Below are positions 43,592 to 52,672 of a stretch of 64,000 bases of DNA, piece after piece; position 1 is the first letter of the stretch, and the number at the start of each line of letters is the position of its first letter. Under the pieces are notes generated by a model. The model saw only the letters and a list, made by a program, of their open reading frames with translations. It searched no databases and was not told the DNA's origin. The stretch covers positions 23,107 through 87,106 of the forward strand of contig NZ_BBQI01000050.1 of the NCBI RefSeq assembly GCF_001652915.1, written 5' to 3'. Source of the DNA: Cupriavidus sp. D384 (GTDB lineage Bacteria; Pseudomonadota; Gammaproteobacteria; Burkholderiales; Burkholderiaceae). Both the position numbers and the translations under genes were made by a program.

Positions 43592-44612
43592 TCTCGGCTC
43601 CCGGGCGGGTGGTGGGGACGGGGGCGGGCTGTGCCGCCCGTGCAGCGGCCAGCTGGCCACGGCGCTGCGCCGCGGCGCGGCGTGCCTGGCGCTTGAGGAA
43701 AGACCCCACGATGCCATCGGGCACGAAGATGATCAGCAGGATCAGCACGGGGCCGAACACCAGCATGCGATAGTCCTGCAGGAACTGCAGGGTCTGCGTG
43801 ACCCAGGGCACCAGCACCGCGCCCAGCAGCGGACCCAGCAGCGTTCCCGTGCCGCCCACCAGCATCGACATCACCATGTCGAACGTGATGTCGGTGCGGG
43901 CGATGTCCGGCCCCAGGAAGCGCACCTGGCCGGCATAGAGCGCACCGGCAAAACCGGCGTACGCCACCGACAGCACGAACGACAGCACCTTGGTGCGCAT
44001 CAGGTTGATGCCCAGCGCCTCGGCCAGCGCATCGCTGTTGCGCACGGCCATGAAGCTGCGGCCCAGCAGCGAGCCGACAATGCGGTGCATGACGAACGTG
44101 CCAACGGCCAGGAAGAACAGCACCATGTAGTACTGCGCCTGCACGCTGTCGAACGTGACGGGTCCGATCGCGGCCGGCACCGGGATGCCGATCAGGCCCA
44201 CGGCGCCGTGCGTCAGGCCTTCCCACTTTTCGATCACCAGGTAGATGATGTAACCCACGCAGAGCGTGAAGATCGAGAAGTAATGCCCCTTCAGGCGCAG
44301 CGACACCAGGCCCACGCCATACCCCAGCACCATGCAGACCACGCCCGACAGCGCAAAGGCCAGCCAGAACGGCATCTGATGGTCCACCGTCAGGATGCCC
44401 AGCGTATAGGCGCCGATCGCCATGAAGCCGCCGTGGGCCAGGTTGAGCTGGCCCGTGTAGCCGGTCAGCAGGTTCAGCCCGAGCGTGGCGATGGCGGTGA
44501 TGAACGCGAGCGTCATCACGGTCAGGAAGTAGCTGTTGGGAACCACCAGCGGGAACGCGATGGCGGCCGCCAGCAGCAGCGCCCAGCCCGTCTTGCCTTG
44601 CAGTGCTTTCAT
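43584..44612 (-). CDS. livM: ABC transporter permease LivM
   Basis: 342 residues with about eight to nine helices; GAGGAGG precedes the ATG. Typical LivM blocks: GLNLLTGYTGQLNLAHGGFM, LGYGVGLVSLRLKGHYFSI and the ATP-protein contact region near VRNSDALAEALGINLMRTK. It ends in a basic tail. Pairs with LivH to form the channel. Confidence 0.95.
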   Translation of the reverse strand: MKALQGKTGWALLLAAAIAFPLVVPNSYFLTVMTLAFITAIATLGLNLLTGYTGQLNLAHGGFMAIGAYTLGILTVDHQMPFWLAFALSGVVCMVLGYGVGLVSLRLKGHYFSIFTLCVGYIIYLVIEKWEGLTHGAVGLIGIPVPAAIGPVTFDSVQAQYYMVLFFLAVGTFVMHRIVGSLLGRSFMAVRNSDALAEALGINLMRTKVLSFVLSVAYAGFAGALYAGQVRFLGPDIARTDITFDMVMSMLVGGTGTLLGPLLGAVLVPWVTQTLQFLQDYRMLVFGPVLILLIIFVPDGIVGSFLKRQARRAAAQRRGQLAAARAAQPAPVPTTRPGAENA

Positions 44613-44625
44613 GTTGGTGTCCTCC

Positions 44626-45489
44626 TCAGGCGGCGCGGCCGGCGAACAGGCCCTGCGGGCGCACCGACAGGATGATCACGAGCAGCAGGAAAGCGATGAT
44701 GTCCTTGTAGTCGGTGGAGATGTAGAAGCCACCGAAGCTTTCGGCCATGCCGATGATCAGCCCGCCGACGATGGCGCCGGGAATGCTGCCCATGCCGCCC
44801 AGGATGATGATCACGAACGCCTTGGTGATCACCAGGTTGCCCATGCTCGGGTACACGAGGTTGATCGGCGCGTAGAGCGTGGCGGCAATCGCGGCCAGCG
44901 CCCCCGAGATGGCGAACACCAGCAGCGTGACGCGCGTGGCATCGATCCCGACCAGCGCCGCGCCTTCGCGGTTCTGGGCCATCGCCATGATCGTGGACCC
45001 GGTGACCGTGCGCGTCAGGAACAGGTGCAGCAGCACCATCAGCCCGAACGCGGCCACGATGATCAGCACGCGCTGCAGCGGCGCGGTGAGGCCGAAGATA
45101 TCCACCATCTGGCCGTACGGCGTGGGCATGCGATGGAAGTCGGCACCCCACAGCGCCTGCGCGCCGGCTTCGAGAAACAGCAGGATGCCGATGGCGGCGA
45201 TCATGTCGTGGATCTCGGGCGCATTGCGCAGCGGATGGAAGACCAGGCGATCGGCCAGCATCGACAGCACGGCCACCACCGCGGCGGCGGCCAGCATCGC
45301 CAGCCAGTAGTTCAGGCCGAGCGTGGTCATCGCGTAGTACGACACATACGCACCCGCCATGTACAACGCGCCATGCGCGAAGTTGGGCACATGCAGGATG
45401 CCGTAGACAAGGGTTAGTCCCAATGCCACGAGGCTGTAGACGCCGCCCAGTGTGAGACCGTTGAGGAACTGCTGGAAAAACAATGCCAT
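44626..45489 (-). CDS. livH: ABC transporter permease LivH
   Basis: 287 residues from ATG 45489 (GGAGACAAC ribosome site); an in-frame extension to 45588 has no support. Begins FFQQFLNGLTLGGVYSLVAL and shows LTLVYGILHVPNFAHGALYM and GIDATRVTLLVFAISGALAA, the usual LivH pattern. First gene of livHMGFJ, 13 bp before livM. Divergent from an IclR gene, which probably controls it. Confidence 0.94.
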   Translation of the reverse strand: MALFFQQFLNGLTLGGVYSLVALGLTLVYGILHVPNFAHGALYMAGAYVSYYAMTTLGLNYWLAMLAAAAVVAVLSMLADRLVFHPLRNAPEIHDMIAAIGILLFLEAGAQALWGADFHRMPTPYGQMVDIFGLTAPLQRVLIIVAAFGLMVLLHLFLTRTVTGSTIMAMAQNREGAALVGIDATRVTLLVFAISGALAAIAATLYAPINLVYPSMGNLVITKAFVIIILGGMGSIPGAIVGGLIIGMAESFGGFYISTDYKDIIAFLLLVIILSVRPQGLFAGRAA

Positions 45490-45622
45490 GCGTTGTCTCC
45501 TTGCGTTGGTGTGCCGTGACGGCACCCGCGCTGTCTCTGACGCCGTGTCGCGTTCTCGCACGGTCGTTCGTTTTCGGCGACTTTGCATAGCGTTTCAGCG
45601 AGCGTCAAGCAATCGGACGTAG

Positions 45623-45641
45623 TATTCCGCTACGCGAAATA
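45623..45641. promoter_or_regulatory. Candidate IclR-family operator
   Basis: TATTCCGCTACGCGAAATA is a 19-bp imperfect palindrome (two mismatched pairs), between livH and the IclR gene. Size and composition suit a regulator of that family; the link is inferred. Confidence 0.45.
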
Positions 45642-45772
45642 GAGGGGCCGCATGCCACCGTGCCACGTCCGTGAATTCCCTGATTTCAGCCTGCAAGTAG
45701 CCCGGGGCGGAGCGGCGTGGGGCATATTGGCTGCGATATTTACCGCGCGTATGGCCCCAATGATTTCGCTAC

Positions 45773-45788
45773 ATAGCGTCGTGCATCG
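45773..45788. promoter_or_regulatory. Second candidate operator before the IclR gene
   Basis: ATTTCGCTACATAGCG contains the perfect palindrome CGCTA-CA-TAGCG and shares the ATTTCGC half with the first site (on the other strand). It lies 28 bp before the IclR start, as in autoregulation. Confidence 0.4.
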
Positions 45789-45815
45789 GGCACGGAAACT
45801 GATATCAATCGCACC

Positions 45816-46658
45816 ATGAAGCGCACGACCTCGATTCCGCAGCCGCCCGATTCCGCCCTGGTATCGCGCGAGGCCGCGCACCCGATGGATGGCGAGGACC
45901 GTAACTTCGTCACGGCGCTGGCGCGCGGGCTGGAGTTGCTGCGCGCCTTCGGCCCCGATGACGATTTCCTGGGCAACGCGGAACTGTCGCGGCGTACGGG
46001 TATTCCCCGACCCACGGTGTCGCGGCTTACCTACACGCTGGCAAGCGTCGGTTATCTCGTCTACGTGGAAGACCAGGAGAAGTACCGCATCGGCCAGGGC
46101 GCCATGCTGCCGGGTCAGCGCTATCTGTCCGGCGCGGGCATCCGCAATATCGCGCAGCCGCTGATGCAGTCTCTTGCATTTGCCACGGGATGTACCGTGG
46201 CGCTGGCGGCGCCGGATCGGCACGACATGCTCTACCTGGAGGTCTGCCAGCCGCGTGGCGCGCTGGTCATGCGTCTGACACCGGGGTCGCGGCTGCCGAT
46301 GGCGACGTCGGCCATCGGCCGTGCCTGGCTGGCAGGACTGCCGGCGCAACGCCGCATGGCCGTACTGGCCGAGCTGGAGCGCCAGCACGGCACGCGCTGG
46401 CCTGGCGTGCGCACCAGGCTGGAACGTGCCATGCGCGAGCACGCGCGCCGAGGCTTCTGCGTGGCCCATGCGGAATGGGACAGGGCTGTCAGCGGCGCTG
46501 CGGCGCCGGTTCGGCTGCTGGATGGCTCCGAAGTGCTGTCGATCAATATCGGCGGCGCTTCTACGCGCCTGTCTCCGGAAGTCCTGGAAGGCAACCTCGG
46601 GCCGCGAATTCGCGAGCTGGCCGACACACTTGCAACGCGGCTGTGGCAACCCGCGTGA
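45816..46658 (+). CDS. IclR family transcriptional regulator
   Basis: 280 residues. Winged helix-turn-helix at about 28-95 (FVTALARGLELLRAFGPDDD, NAELSRRTGIPRPTVSRLTY, GYLVYVEDQEKYRIGQGAML), then the IclR effector domain (ATGCTVALAAPDRHDMLYLE, GSRLPMATSAIGRAWLAGLP). Ends with LATRLWQP. It is divergent from livHMGFJ and upstream of an SDR and a Bug gene, so all three could be under its control. The effector is not known. Confidence 0.93.
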   Translation: MKRTTSIPQPPDSALVSREAAHPMDGEDRNFVTALARGLELLRAFGPDDDFLGNAELSRRTGIPRPTVSRLTYTLASVGYLVYVEDQEKYRIGQGAMLPGQRYLSGAGIRNIAQPLMQSLAFATGCTVALAAPDRHDMLYLEVCQPRGALVMRLTPGSRLPMATSAIGRAWLAGLPAQRRMAVLAELERQHGTRWPGVRTRLERAMREHARRGFCVAHAEWDRAVSGAAAPVRLLDGSEVLSINIGGASTRLSPEVLEGNLGPRIRELADTLATRLWQPA

Positions 46659-46688
46659 CGGAATTCTGAAAACGAGAAGGAGATATGG

Positions 46689-47501
46689 ATGGACATTCGC
46701 AACAAGACTGTGATCGTCACGGGTGGTGGCACTGGCATCGGACGTGCGCTGGTACTGGCATTTGCCCAGGCCGGCGCGCGCGGCGTGGCCGTGGCGGATA
46801 TCGATGCCGCCGGCGCGGCACAGGTGGCCGCCGAAGCGGCGGCCGTCGCACCGGAATGCCAGGTGTTCTCGCAGCGCGTGGACGTGGCCGATGCTGCCGC
46901 CGTGCAGGGTCTGGTCGATACCGCCACGCAGCGCTTTGGTCAGGTCGACGTCTTCTGCTCGAATGCCGGCATCATCCTGCGCAAGGGCCTGGAAGCGTCT
47001 GCCGACGAATGGCAGCGGATCTGGAATATCAACGTCATGGCCCATATCCACGCTGCAAAGGCCGTGCTGCCGCAGATGCTGGAGCGCGGCGACGGGTATC
47101 TGGTCAATACGGTGTCCGCCGCCGGCCTGTTGTCGCAGATCGGCTCGGCGCCGTACGCGGTGACCAAGCACGCGGCCATCGGCTTTGCAGAATGGCTGTC
47201 GATCACGTACGGCGACCGTGGCATCAAGGTGAGTTGCATCTGCCCGCAGGGCGTGCAGACGAAGATGCTGTTCGGCGAAGACGGCGAGCGCAAGGGGTTC
47301 CTGCAGGCGGGGTCCGTCACGCCGGAGCACGTGGCCGGGAAGACGCTGGAGGGCATGGCTGCCGAGAGCTTCCTGGTGCTGCCGCATCCGGAAGTACTGG
47401 AATACTATCGCCGCAAAGGGCAGGACTATGATCGATGGCTGCGTGGCATGCGTCGCCTGCACGATCAGGTGTCAAAGGAATTCGGCAATATCGTCGTCTA
47501 G
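46689..47501 (+). CDS. SDR family oxidoreductase
   Basis: 270 residues; AAGGAG precedes the start. SDR motifs: TGGGTGIG (residues 11-18), acidic residue of ADIDAAG after strand two, which favours NAD, SNAG, catalytic Ser in VNTVSAAG, and YAVTKHA. The C-terminal 60 residues (HPEVLEYYRRKGQDYDRWLR) extend beyond the usual core. Lies 30 bp after the IclR gene and 45 bp before a Bug protein: a small catabolic or uptake operon. Substrate unknown. Confidence 0.92.
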   Translation: MDIRNKTVIVTGGGTGIGRALVLAFAQAGARGVAVADIDAAGAAQVAAEAAAVAPECQVFSQRVDVADAAAVQGLVDTATQRFGQVDVFCSNAGIILRKGLEASADEWQRIWNINVMAHIHAAKAVLPQMLERGDGYLVNTVSAAGLLSQIGSAPYAVTKHAAIGFAEWLSITYGDRGIKVSCICPQGVQTKMLFGEDGERKGFLQAGSVTPEHVAGKTLEGMAAESFLVLPHPEVLEYYRRKGQDYDRWLRGMRRLHDQVSKEFGNIVV

Positions 47502-47546
47502 CAGCAACCCGCTTCCAAATAAAAAATCGATTCAGGAGACAGAATC

Positions 47547-48542
47547 ATGCGTGCTCGAATGATCCGGCGCCGCCAGGTGCTGGGGATGCTGGCCGCCACG
47601 GCCACCCTCGCCGCGGTGTCTGCAGCGCCTGCCGCGCAGGCCGCCGATGCCTACCCCACAAAGCCCGTCCGTATCGTGGTGGGTTTCCCGAGTGGCGGGG
47701 CGCCCGATATCCTGGCACGCATCTTCTCCGAGAAATTCTCGCTGGGCCAGCCGGTGGTGGTCGACAACAAGCCCGGTGCGGGCGGCAATATCGGCGGCGA
47801 GGCGGTGGCCCATGCGGCCCCGGACGGCTACACGCTTGCCATGGGCACCGTGGGCACGCACTCGATCAACGGCGCGCTCTACAGCAAGATGCCGTATGAC
47901 ATGGTGAAGGACTTCACGCCGGTGATCCTGGTGGCGTCCACGCCGAACGTGCTGGTGGTGCATCCGTCGGTGCCGGCAAAGAACGTGCAGGAACTGATTG
48001 CGCTTGCCAGGTCGAAGCCGGGGCAACTGACGTTCGGCACGCCCGGGGTGGGCACGTCGCTGCATGTGGCGGGCGAACTGTTCAACACCATGGCCGGCAC
48101 GAAGATCGTCCACGTGCCGTACAAGGGGCGGGCCATGGCGATTCCGGACCTTCTGGGTGGCCATATCACGATGATGTTTGACAACCTGCCGTCGGCGCTG
48201 CCGGTGGTGAAGGAAGGCAAGCTCCGTGCGCTGGGCGTAACCAGCGCGCAGCGCTCGGCGTCGGCGCCGGACATTCCCACCATCGCGGAGCAGGGCCTGC
48301 CCGGCTACGAGGCCACCTCGTGGTTTGCGATCTTCGCTCCGGCCCACACGCCCAAGGACGTGGTGGCCAAGCTCAACGCGGAGCTGAACCGCATCTTCAC
48401 GCTGCCCGACGTCCAGACCAAGCTGAAGACGCTGGGGCTGGACCCCGTGCTGGGCACGCCCGAGAAGCTGGCCGACTACCAGCGCAGCGAGATTGCCAAG
48501 TGGGCCAAGGTGGTCAAGGACTCCGGCGCGAAGGCCGAATAA
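47547..48542 (+). CDS. Bug/TctC family substrate-binding protein (orphan)
   Basis: 331 residues, CAGGAGAC ribosome site. The N-terminus MRARMIRRRQVLGMLAATAT has a twin-Arg-like stretch and a signal cleavage near AQAA/DAYP. The mature protein shows the Bug pattern: YPTKPVRIVVGFPSGGAPDI, VVVDNKPGAGGNIGGEAVAHA, and PDGYTLAMGTVGTHSINGAL. Bug proteins capture carboxylates and hand them to TctAB. No TctA/TctB is adjacent; the tctBA pair without binding protein at 14.4 kb is a possible partner. Confidence 0.93.
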   Translation: MRARMIRRRQVLGMLAATATLAAVSAAPAAQAADAYPTKPVRIVVGFPSGGAPDILARIFSEKFSLGQPVVVDNKPGAGGNIGGEAVAHAAPDGYTLAMGTVGTHSINGALYSKMPYDMVKDFTPVILVASTPNVLVVHPSVPAKNVQELIALARSKPGQLTFGTPGVGTSLHVAGELFNTMAGTKIVHVPYKGRAMAIPDLLGGHITMMFDNLPSALPVVKEGKLRALGVTSAQRSASAPDIPTIAEQGLPGYEATSWFAIFAPAHTPKDVVAKLNAELNRIFTLPDVQTKLKTLGLDPVLGTPEKLADYQRSEIAKWAKVVKDSGAKAE

Positions 48543-48567
48543 CGGCATGAAGCGGGGCGGCTAGCGG

Positions 48568-49323
48568 TCAGATGACGCGGGCCGCCGCGCCAGTCTGCGG
48601 ACGAAATCGGTAGCCCACCTTCGGCACCGCCGAAACGCAGCTGTCCAGCCCTAGCGGATGCAGCGCGCGCCGCAGCCGCGATACCAGTTGCGTCAGGCAG
48701 TTCTCGTCCACCATCGCAGCCGGCCCCCAGACCGCGGCGATGATCTGCTGCCGCGACATGACCTTCTCGCCGTGGTCTTTCAGTACGATCAGCAGCCGCA
48801 ATTCGAAGCGCGTCAGCTTGGCGATAACGCCATGACAGGAGATGATGCCCTGAGACTCGTCGATATGTAGCGCATCGTCGATATCCGAAAACGTCGAAGC
48901 TGACGACGTGGAGATCGGCATGCCAAGGCGCGCGAGCACATGGGCCAGTCCACGTGCCTGCTCCAGTCCGGATTCCGCCGGCGGCACCGTCTCCGGCGCG
49001 GGCGGCACGGTAGTGGTGTATGGGACCGGAATGAACCGGTAGCCCTGGCGTGGCACCGTCACGATATGGGCGTCGAGGCTGACCGGACTCAGCGCCTTGC
49101 GCAGACGGTAGACCAGTTGCACGAGGTAAAGCTCGTCCACCAGCGCCGCGCGTTTTCCCCATACGCCCTTGAGCAGGGAATCGCGCGATTTGATGGCGGC
49201 CTTGCCTTCTACCAGCAGGCGCAGCAGGTTCTTTTGCTGGCCGGTTATCTTCGCTACCACGCCGCCGCGTAATACACGGTCGGTGTCCCAATCAAAAAAT
49301 ACCGAATCGCTATTCCGGATCAT
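48568..49323 (-). CDS. Regulator with two OmpR/ToxR-type winged-helix domains in tandem
   Basis: 251 residues from ATG 49323 (MIRNSDSVFFDWD); the start is uncertain because the ribosome site is weak and the frame is open to 49521. Two winged-helix DNA-binding domains of the trans_reg_C type are seen at about 10-97 and 155-243. In each the pattern is similar: (KITGQQKNLLRLLVEGKAAI, LVYRLRKAL, VTVPRQGYRFIP) and (KLTRFELRLLIVLKDHGEKV, LVSRLRRALHPLG, SAVPKVGYRFRP). A Pro/Thr-rich linker separates them. There is no receiver and no membrane helix. It is divergent, across 606 bp, from a GH18 chitinase, which is its best candidate target. Confidence 0.85.
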   Translation of the reverse strand: MIRNSDSVFFDWDTDRVLRGGVVAKITGQQKNLLRLLVEGKAAIKSRDSLLKGVWGKRAALVDELYLVQLVYRLRKALSPVSLDAHIVTVPRQGYRFIPVPYTTTVPPAPETVPPAESGLEQARGLAHVLARLGMPISTSSASTFSDIDDALHIDESQGIISCHGVIAKLTRFELRLLIVLKDHGEKVMSRQQIIAAVWGPAAMVDENCLTQLVSRLRRALHPLGLDSCVSAVPKVGYRFRPQTGAAARVI

Positions 49324-49929
49324 TTCGATTACCCCACGTCGTCTGCAATGGACGACAAGCGTATCGATCCGCAGAAATAGCTCCCATGGAAGATATTTCT
49401 TTCGGTATCTGACCCGCACGGGTGACGACTCAACGTCGTTCTCTGCCGTATATCGCCAATTATTGGAACAATGGATGGTGCACAGCGCCTGAAATCTTCG
49501 TCTCGACAAGAATATCCACACGCTTTGTCCATTTGTCAGTACAAGATGACCTGACGATATTAATGTCTGTGCGCCAAGGATACTGCCCGCATCTTAACCC
49601 ATTCGGGTATTAATTCATTGCACCAATCAGGCAATGGCGGATCGATGGATTTGCGAGAATCCACGTCATCCATTTGTCGCGATAGTTCACGGACGATCCA
49701 TGTGCGGGGATTTCCTGGTATTGGTGCGTAACGCTGAATCGCATATACGCGCACGGACAAGTTTCGAGAATCCGGATGGAACGGATATCACCGTCTATAT
49801 TCCACGCCGAATCCATGTCATTGCAGTTGCGTCGGTAGAAAGATGCGTCTGGCCGCCGGTAATGCCGACCCGAATCGAAAAGGTCTGGTGCGCTGACGGC
49901 ATTCAAACCATTCTGCAAGGACAGATGTC
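49324..49929. other. 606-bp relatively AT-rich intergenic region before the chitinase
   Basis: No firm gene. It is visibly richer in A and T than its flanks. It contains direct repeats TCCATTTGTC at 49528-49537 and 49669-49678, each preceded by a GAAT...CCAC stretch, and an inverted GGATT/AATCC pair near 49647-49662. Weak ribosome site AAGGA lies at 49917. Two overlapping short frames (one per strand) were not accepted. Confidence 0.6.
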
Positions 49930-52626
49930 ATGACAAAGAAATCGTGTGACAGCAACGACCAACCGGCCGCTCAGGCTACCCAGGGGCGTGCTGGCTGGAA
50001 CTCGCGCACGTATCGCAGCGGGGACCCCTCGGATACCGAACCGCCGCGCGTACCGCGCCGCCGTTTCGCCGGTGTGCGCAACCAGCTGGGCAGCGGGCGC
50101 ACCAACAGCAAGCTGGTCTACGCGGAAGATCCGGGCGATCCCAATATCCCGGATTCGAAGGGCGCGTCGGATCGCACCTACAAGCAGAACAACTTCGATC
50201 CTGCAACCGAGGTAGAGAAGTACTCGTACACGTCGACGCGGGTCGCCAAGCGTGTGTACAACACCTATGGCGCCACGCAGCAGGCAACGCAGGTGTTCGG
50301 CTACTACACCGACTGGTCGCAGTACGATGGCCGGCTGGATGGCAATTACGCCAATAGTGCAGCGGGTCGTGGTACGGACCTGATGCTGCTCAATGCATCG
50401 GCGTATGACCGCCTGATCATCGGCTTCGCCGGCATCGTGGGCGACACGGGCGAGAAGCAGTACACGATCGACCAGGCAGCGGTGGACTTCGGCAAGAAGC
50501 TCAACGAAGCCACCTTCACGGATCCGTGGGGCGATGTGGCGTCGTATCGCAACGTGGGCTTCAGCGGCTGGGTCAGCAACGACTATCGCGAGCTGTTCGA
50601 CCAGAGCAAGGCCCAAGGCATCCTGGGCGGCCTGGCAAAGCTCAAGCAGCAGAATCCGAACCTGAAGCTGTCGTTCAGCCTGGGCGGCTGGACCATGAGC
50701 GGTGCCTTCCACGCGGTGGCGGCCGACGCCACCAAGCGCCAGACGCTGATCGAGAGCATCGCCTACATCTTCGACCGGTTCCCGATGTTCACCGAGGTTG
50801 ACCTGGACTGGGAATATCCGGGCATGCCGGGCGCGGGCAATCCGCACGGCCCCGAGGACGCTGCCAACTTCCAGGCACTGGTGCGCGGCATCAAGCAGCG
50901 CCTGCCCAGCGTGCGCGTGAGCATTGCCGCGGGTGCGGCAATGGATACGATGCTCGCCGCCGACATTCCGGGCATGCTGGCCGCTGGCGTCGAAGGCATC
51001 AACCTGATGACGTATGACTTCTTCGGCACGCCCTGGGCCGAGAAGCTGGCCCACCACACAAACCTGTTCGACTACGAGGGCAGCCAGTTCAGCATCGACA
51101 AATCGGTGCAGTACCTGCTGAGCGTGGGCGTGCCGTCGCAGAACATCTTTGTGGGCTATGCGGCATACAGCCGCAGCGCACGCAATGCCGTGATCGACAA
51201 CTGGTCACCGCTGGTGGGTACTTACAGCCCCGGCACCGGTACCACCACCGGTACGTACGAGTCGGGTGCCAGCGAGTACTACGACATTCTGTACAACTAC
51301 CTCGACCTGGAAAACCGCACGGCCATCAACGGGTTCAACCTGTACACCGACCAGGAGGCCGACGCGGATTACCTGTACAACCCGGAAACCGGCCTGTTCC
51401 TGTCGATCGACACGCCCCGTTCGGTGAAGGCCAAGGGCATGTATGTGCTCAACAACAAGCTGGGCGGCCTGTTCACCTGGACCATCGACATGGACAACGG
51501 CGTGCTGCTTAACGCGGCGCGCGAGGGCCTGGGGGCGCCGGTGAAGACCGAGGTCATCGACATGGAGCCCTTGTATTTCGAAGGGATCAACACCGAGAAC
51601 ATGAACACCACGGTGGCCGTGATCGAAGGACCGACGGAGGCATTCGAGGGCGAGCTGGTGTCGTTCTCCGGCCTGCGGTCGTGGGGTGCTGAGCCGCTCA
51701 CCTACAAGTGGAGCGCGCCCGGGCTGACCTTCCTTGACGGCCAGACCACTGCCGTGGTGGAGGGCCTGCTGCCGCTGGTCACCCGTACGTACACAGTGAC
51801 GTTGACCGTGACCGACGCCAACGGCAAGACGGCCACGGACACCCAGAGCCTGGTTGTCAAGAAGAAGACCCAGGAACCGCCCACATCGCGGATCACCGTA
51901 CTGCTGGAATCGGGCACGCCGTACGCGCTGTCCGCCGAAGCCTCGTTCGATCCCGATGACAATCCGCTGACCTATGTCTGGGATGCGCCCGATCTGCCCT
52001 TCGACGGCAGTACGGACGAACTGGTGGAAGGCACCGCGCCGTCGGTCACGACGCCGACCGACTACTGGGTCAAGCTGAGCGTGAACGACGGCACTGAAAC
52101 CGACCAGAGCGCCATCTTCCTGACGGTGGTGCCCGGCGAGGCATCGGACGGTGATGTGGTGGCCGTGATCACGGGGCGCACGCAGGTGGAAAGTGGCGCG
52201 CCGATCCAATTGTCGGCCAGCGACTCCAGCGGCCCGCCGCCGCTGCTGTTCTCGTGGACGGCACCGGGCCTGTCGTTCGATGGCGCGGATTCCGTGACGG
52301 TCAACGCCAACGCACCGCTGGTGGATCGGGACACCATCATCGAGGTGACGCTGACAGCCCAGGGCCTGGCCGGTACCGGCGACAAGGACACCACGTCGGT
52401 GCAACTGCGTGTGCTGGCAGGCGGCAGTTCGGATACCGCGGGTACGTGGCGTCCGCAGTCCTACGAGACCGGTGCCGAGGTCACCAACAAGTACCAGGGC
52501 CAGGCGCTGCACAAGTACCGTGCCAAGTGGTGGGTCGGTGCCGATCAGGAGCCCGGCGATCCGAACTTTACGTCGACAGTCGAAGGCGGCGATTCCAAGC
52601 CGTGGCTCGACCTGGGCGCAGTCTGA
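49930..52626 (+). CDS. GH18 chitinase-like protein with PKD-like repeats and C-terminal chitin-binding-like domain
   Basis: 898 residues. No signal peptide: it starts MTKKSCDSNDQPAAQATQGR. An N-terminal region (about 20-115) resembles carbohydrate-binding or toxin-complex chitinases only loosely. GH18 domain about 121-538: VFGYYTDWSQYDG, LKLSFSLGGWTMSGAF, then VDLDWEYPG with Asp291, Asp293 and catalytic Glu295, and LMTYDFFGTPW. The usual FDGxDxDWE opening is here FTEVDLDWE, so the first Asp and Gly are replaced. About 550-840 are three PKD-like repeats (each with TYKWSAPGL / TYVWDAPDL / LFSWTAPGL). The last 60 residues (GTWRPQSYETG...YRAKWWVGADQEPGDP) look like a CBM5/12 chitin-binding domain. 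Product breaks down chitin or related GlcNAc polymers; export route is unclear. Confidence 0.88.
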   Translation: MTKKSCDSNDQPAAQATQGRAGWNSRTYRSGDPSDTEPPRVPRRRFAGVRNQLGSGRTNSKLVYAEDPGDPNIPDSKGASDRTYKQNNFDPATEVEKYSYTSTRVAKRVYNTYGATQQATQVFGYYTDWSQYDGRLDGNYANSAAGRGTDLMLLNASAYDRLIIGFAGIVGDTGEKQYTIDQAAVDFGKKLNEATFTDPWGDVASYRNVGFSGWVSNDYRELFDQSKAQGILGGLAKLKQQNPNLKLSFSLGGWTMSGAFHAVAADATKRQTLIESIAYIFDRFPMFTEVDLDWEYPGMPGAGNPHGPEDAANFQALVRGIKQRLPSVRVSIAAGAAMDTMLAADIPGMLAAGVEGINLMTYDFFGTPWAEKLAHHTNLFDYEGSQFSIDKSVQYLLSVGVPSQNIFVGYAAYSRSARNAVIDNWSPLVGTYSPGTGTTTGTYESGASEYYDILYNYLDLENRTAINGFNLYTDQEADADYLYNPETGLFLSIDTPRSVKAKGMYVLNNKLGGLFTWTIDMDNGVLLNAAREGLGAPVKTEVIDMEPLYFEGINTENMNTTVAVIEGPTEAFEGELVSFSGLRSWGAEPLTYKWSAPGLTFLDGQTTAVVEGLLPLVTRTYTVTLTVTDANGKTATDTQSLVVKKKTQEPPTSRITVLLESGTPYALSAEASFDPDDNPLTYVWDAPDLPFDGSTDELVEGTAPSVTTPTDYWVKLSVNDGTETDQSAIFLTVVPGEASDGDVVAVITGRTQVESGAPIQLSASDSSGPPPLLFSWTAPGLSFDGADSVTVNANAPLVDRDTIIEVTLTAQGLAGTGDKDTTSVQLRVLAGGSSDTAGTWRPQSYETGAEVTNKYQGQALHKYRAKWWVGADQEPGDPNFTSTVEGGDSKPWLDLGAV

Positions 52627-52672
52627 TCCAACCCGGGCAGGACCCTGCCGGCGGGTAAGCCGGTAGCGGTAT

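Larger units (their letters stand above)
45490..45815. other. 326-bp divergent control region of liv operon and IclR gene
   Basis: No gene was found. Contains two candidate operators, at 45623-45641 and 45773-45788 (listed separately), and probably both promoters. Confidence 0.6.

Noticed and set aside
49634..49933. 99-residue plus-strand frame ending four bases into the chitinase start
   Set aside because: The ATGA overlap is attractive, but there is no recognised domain, no ribosome site and a competing minus-strand frame of similar length. Kept as non-coding.
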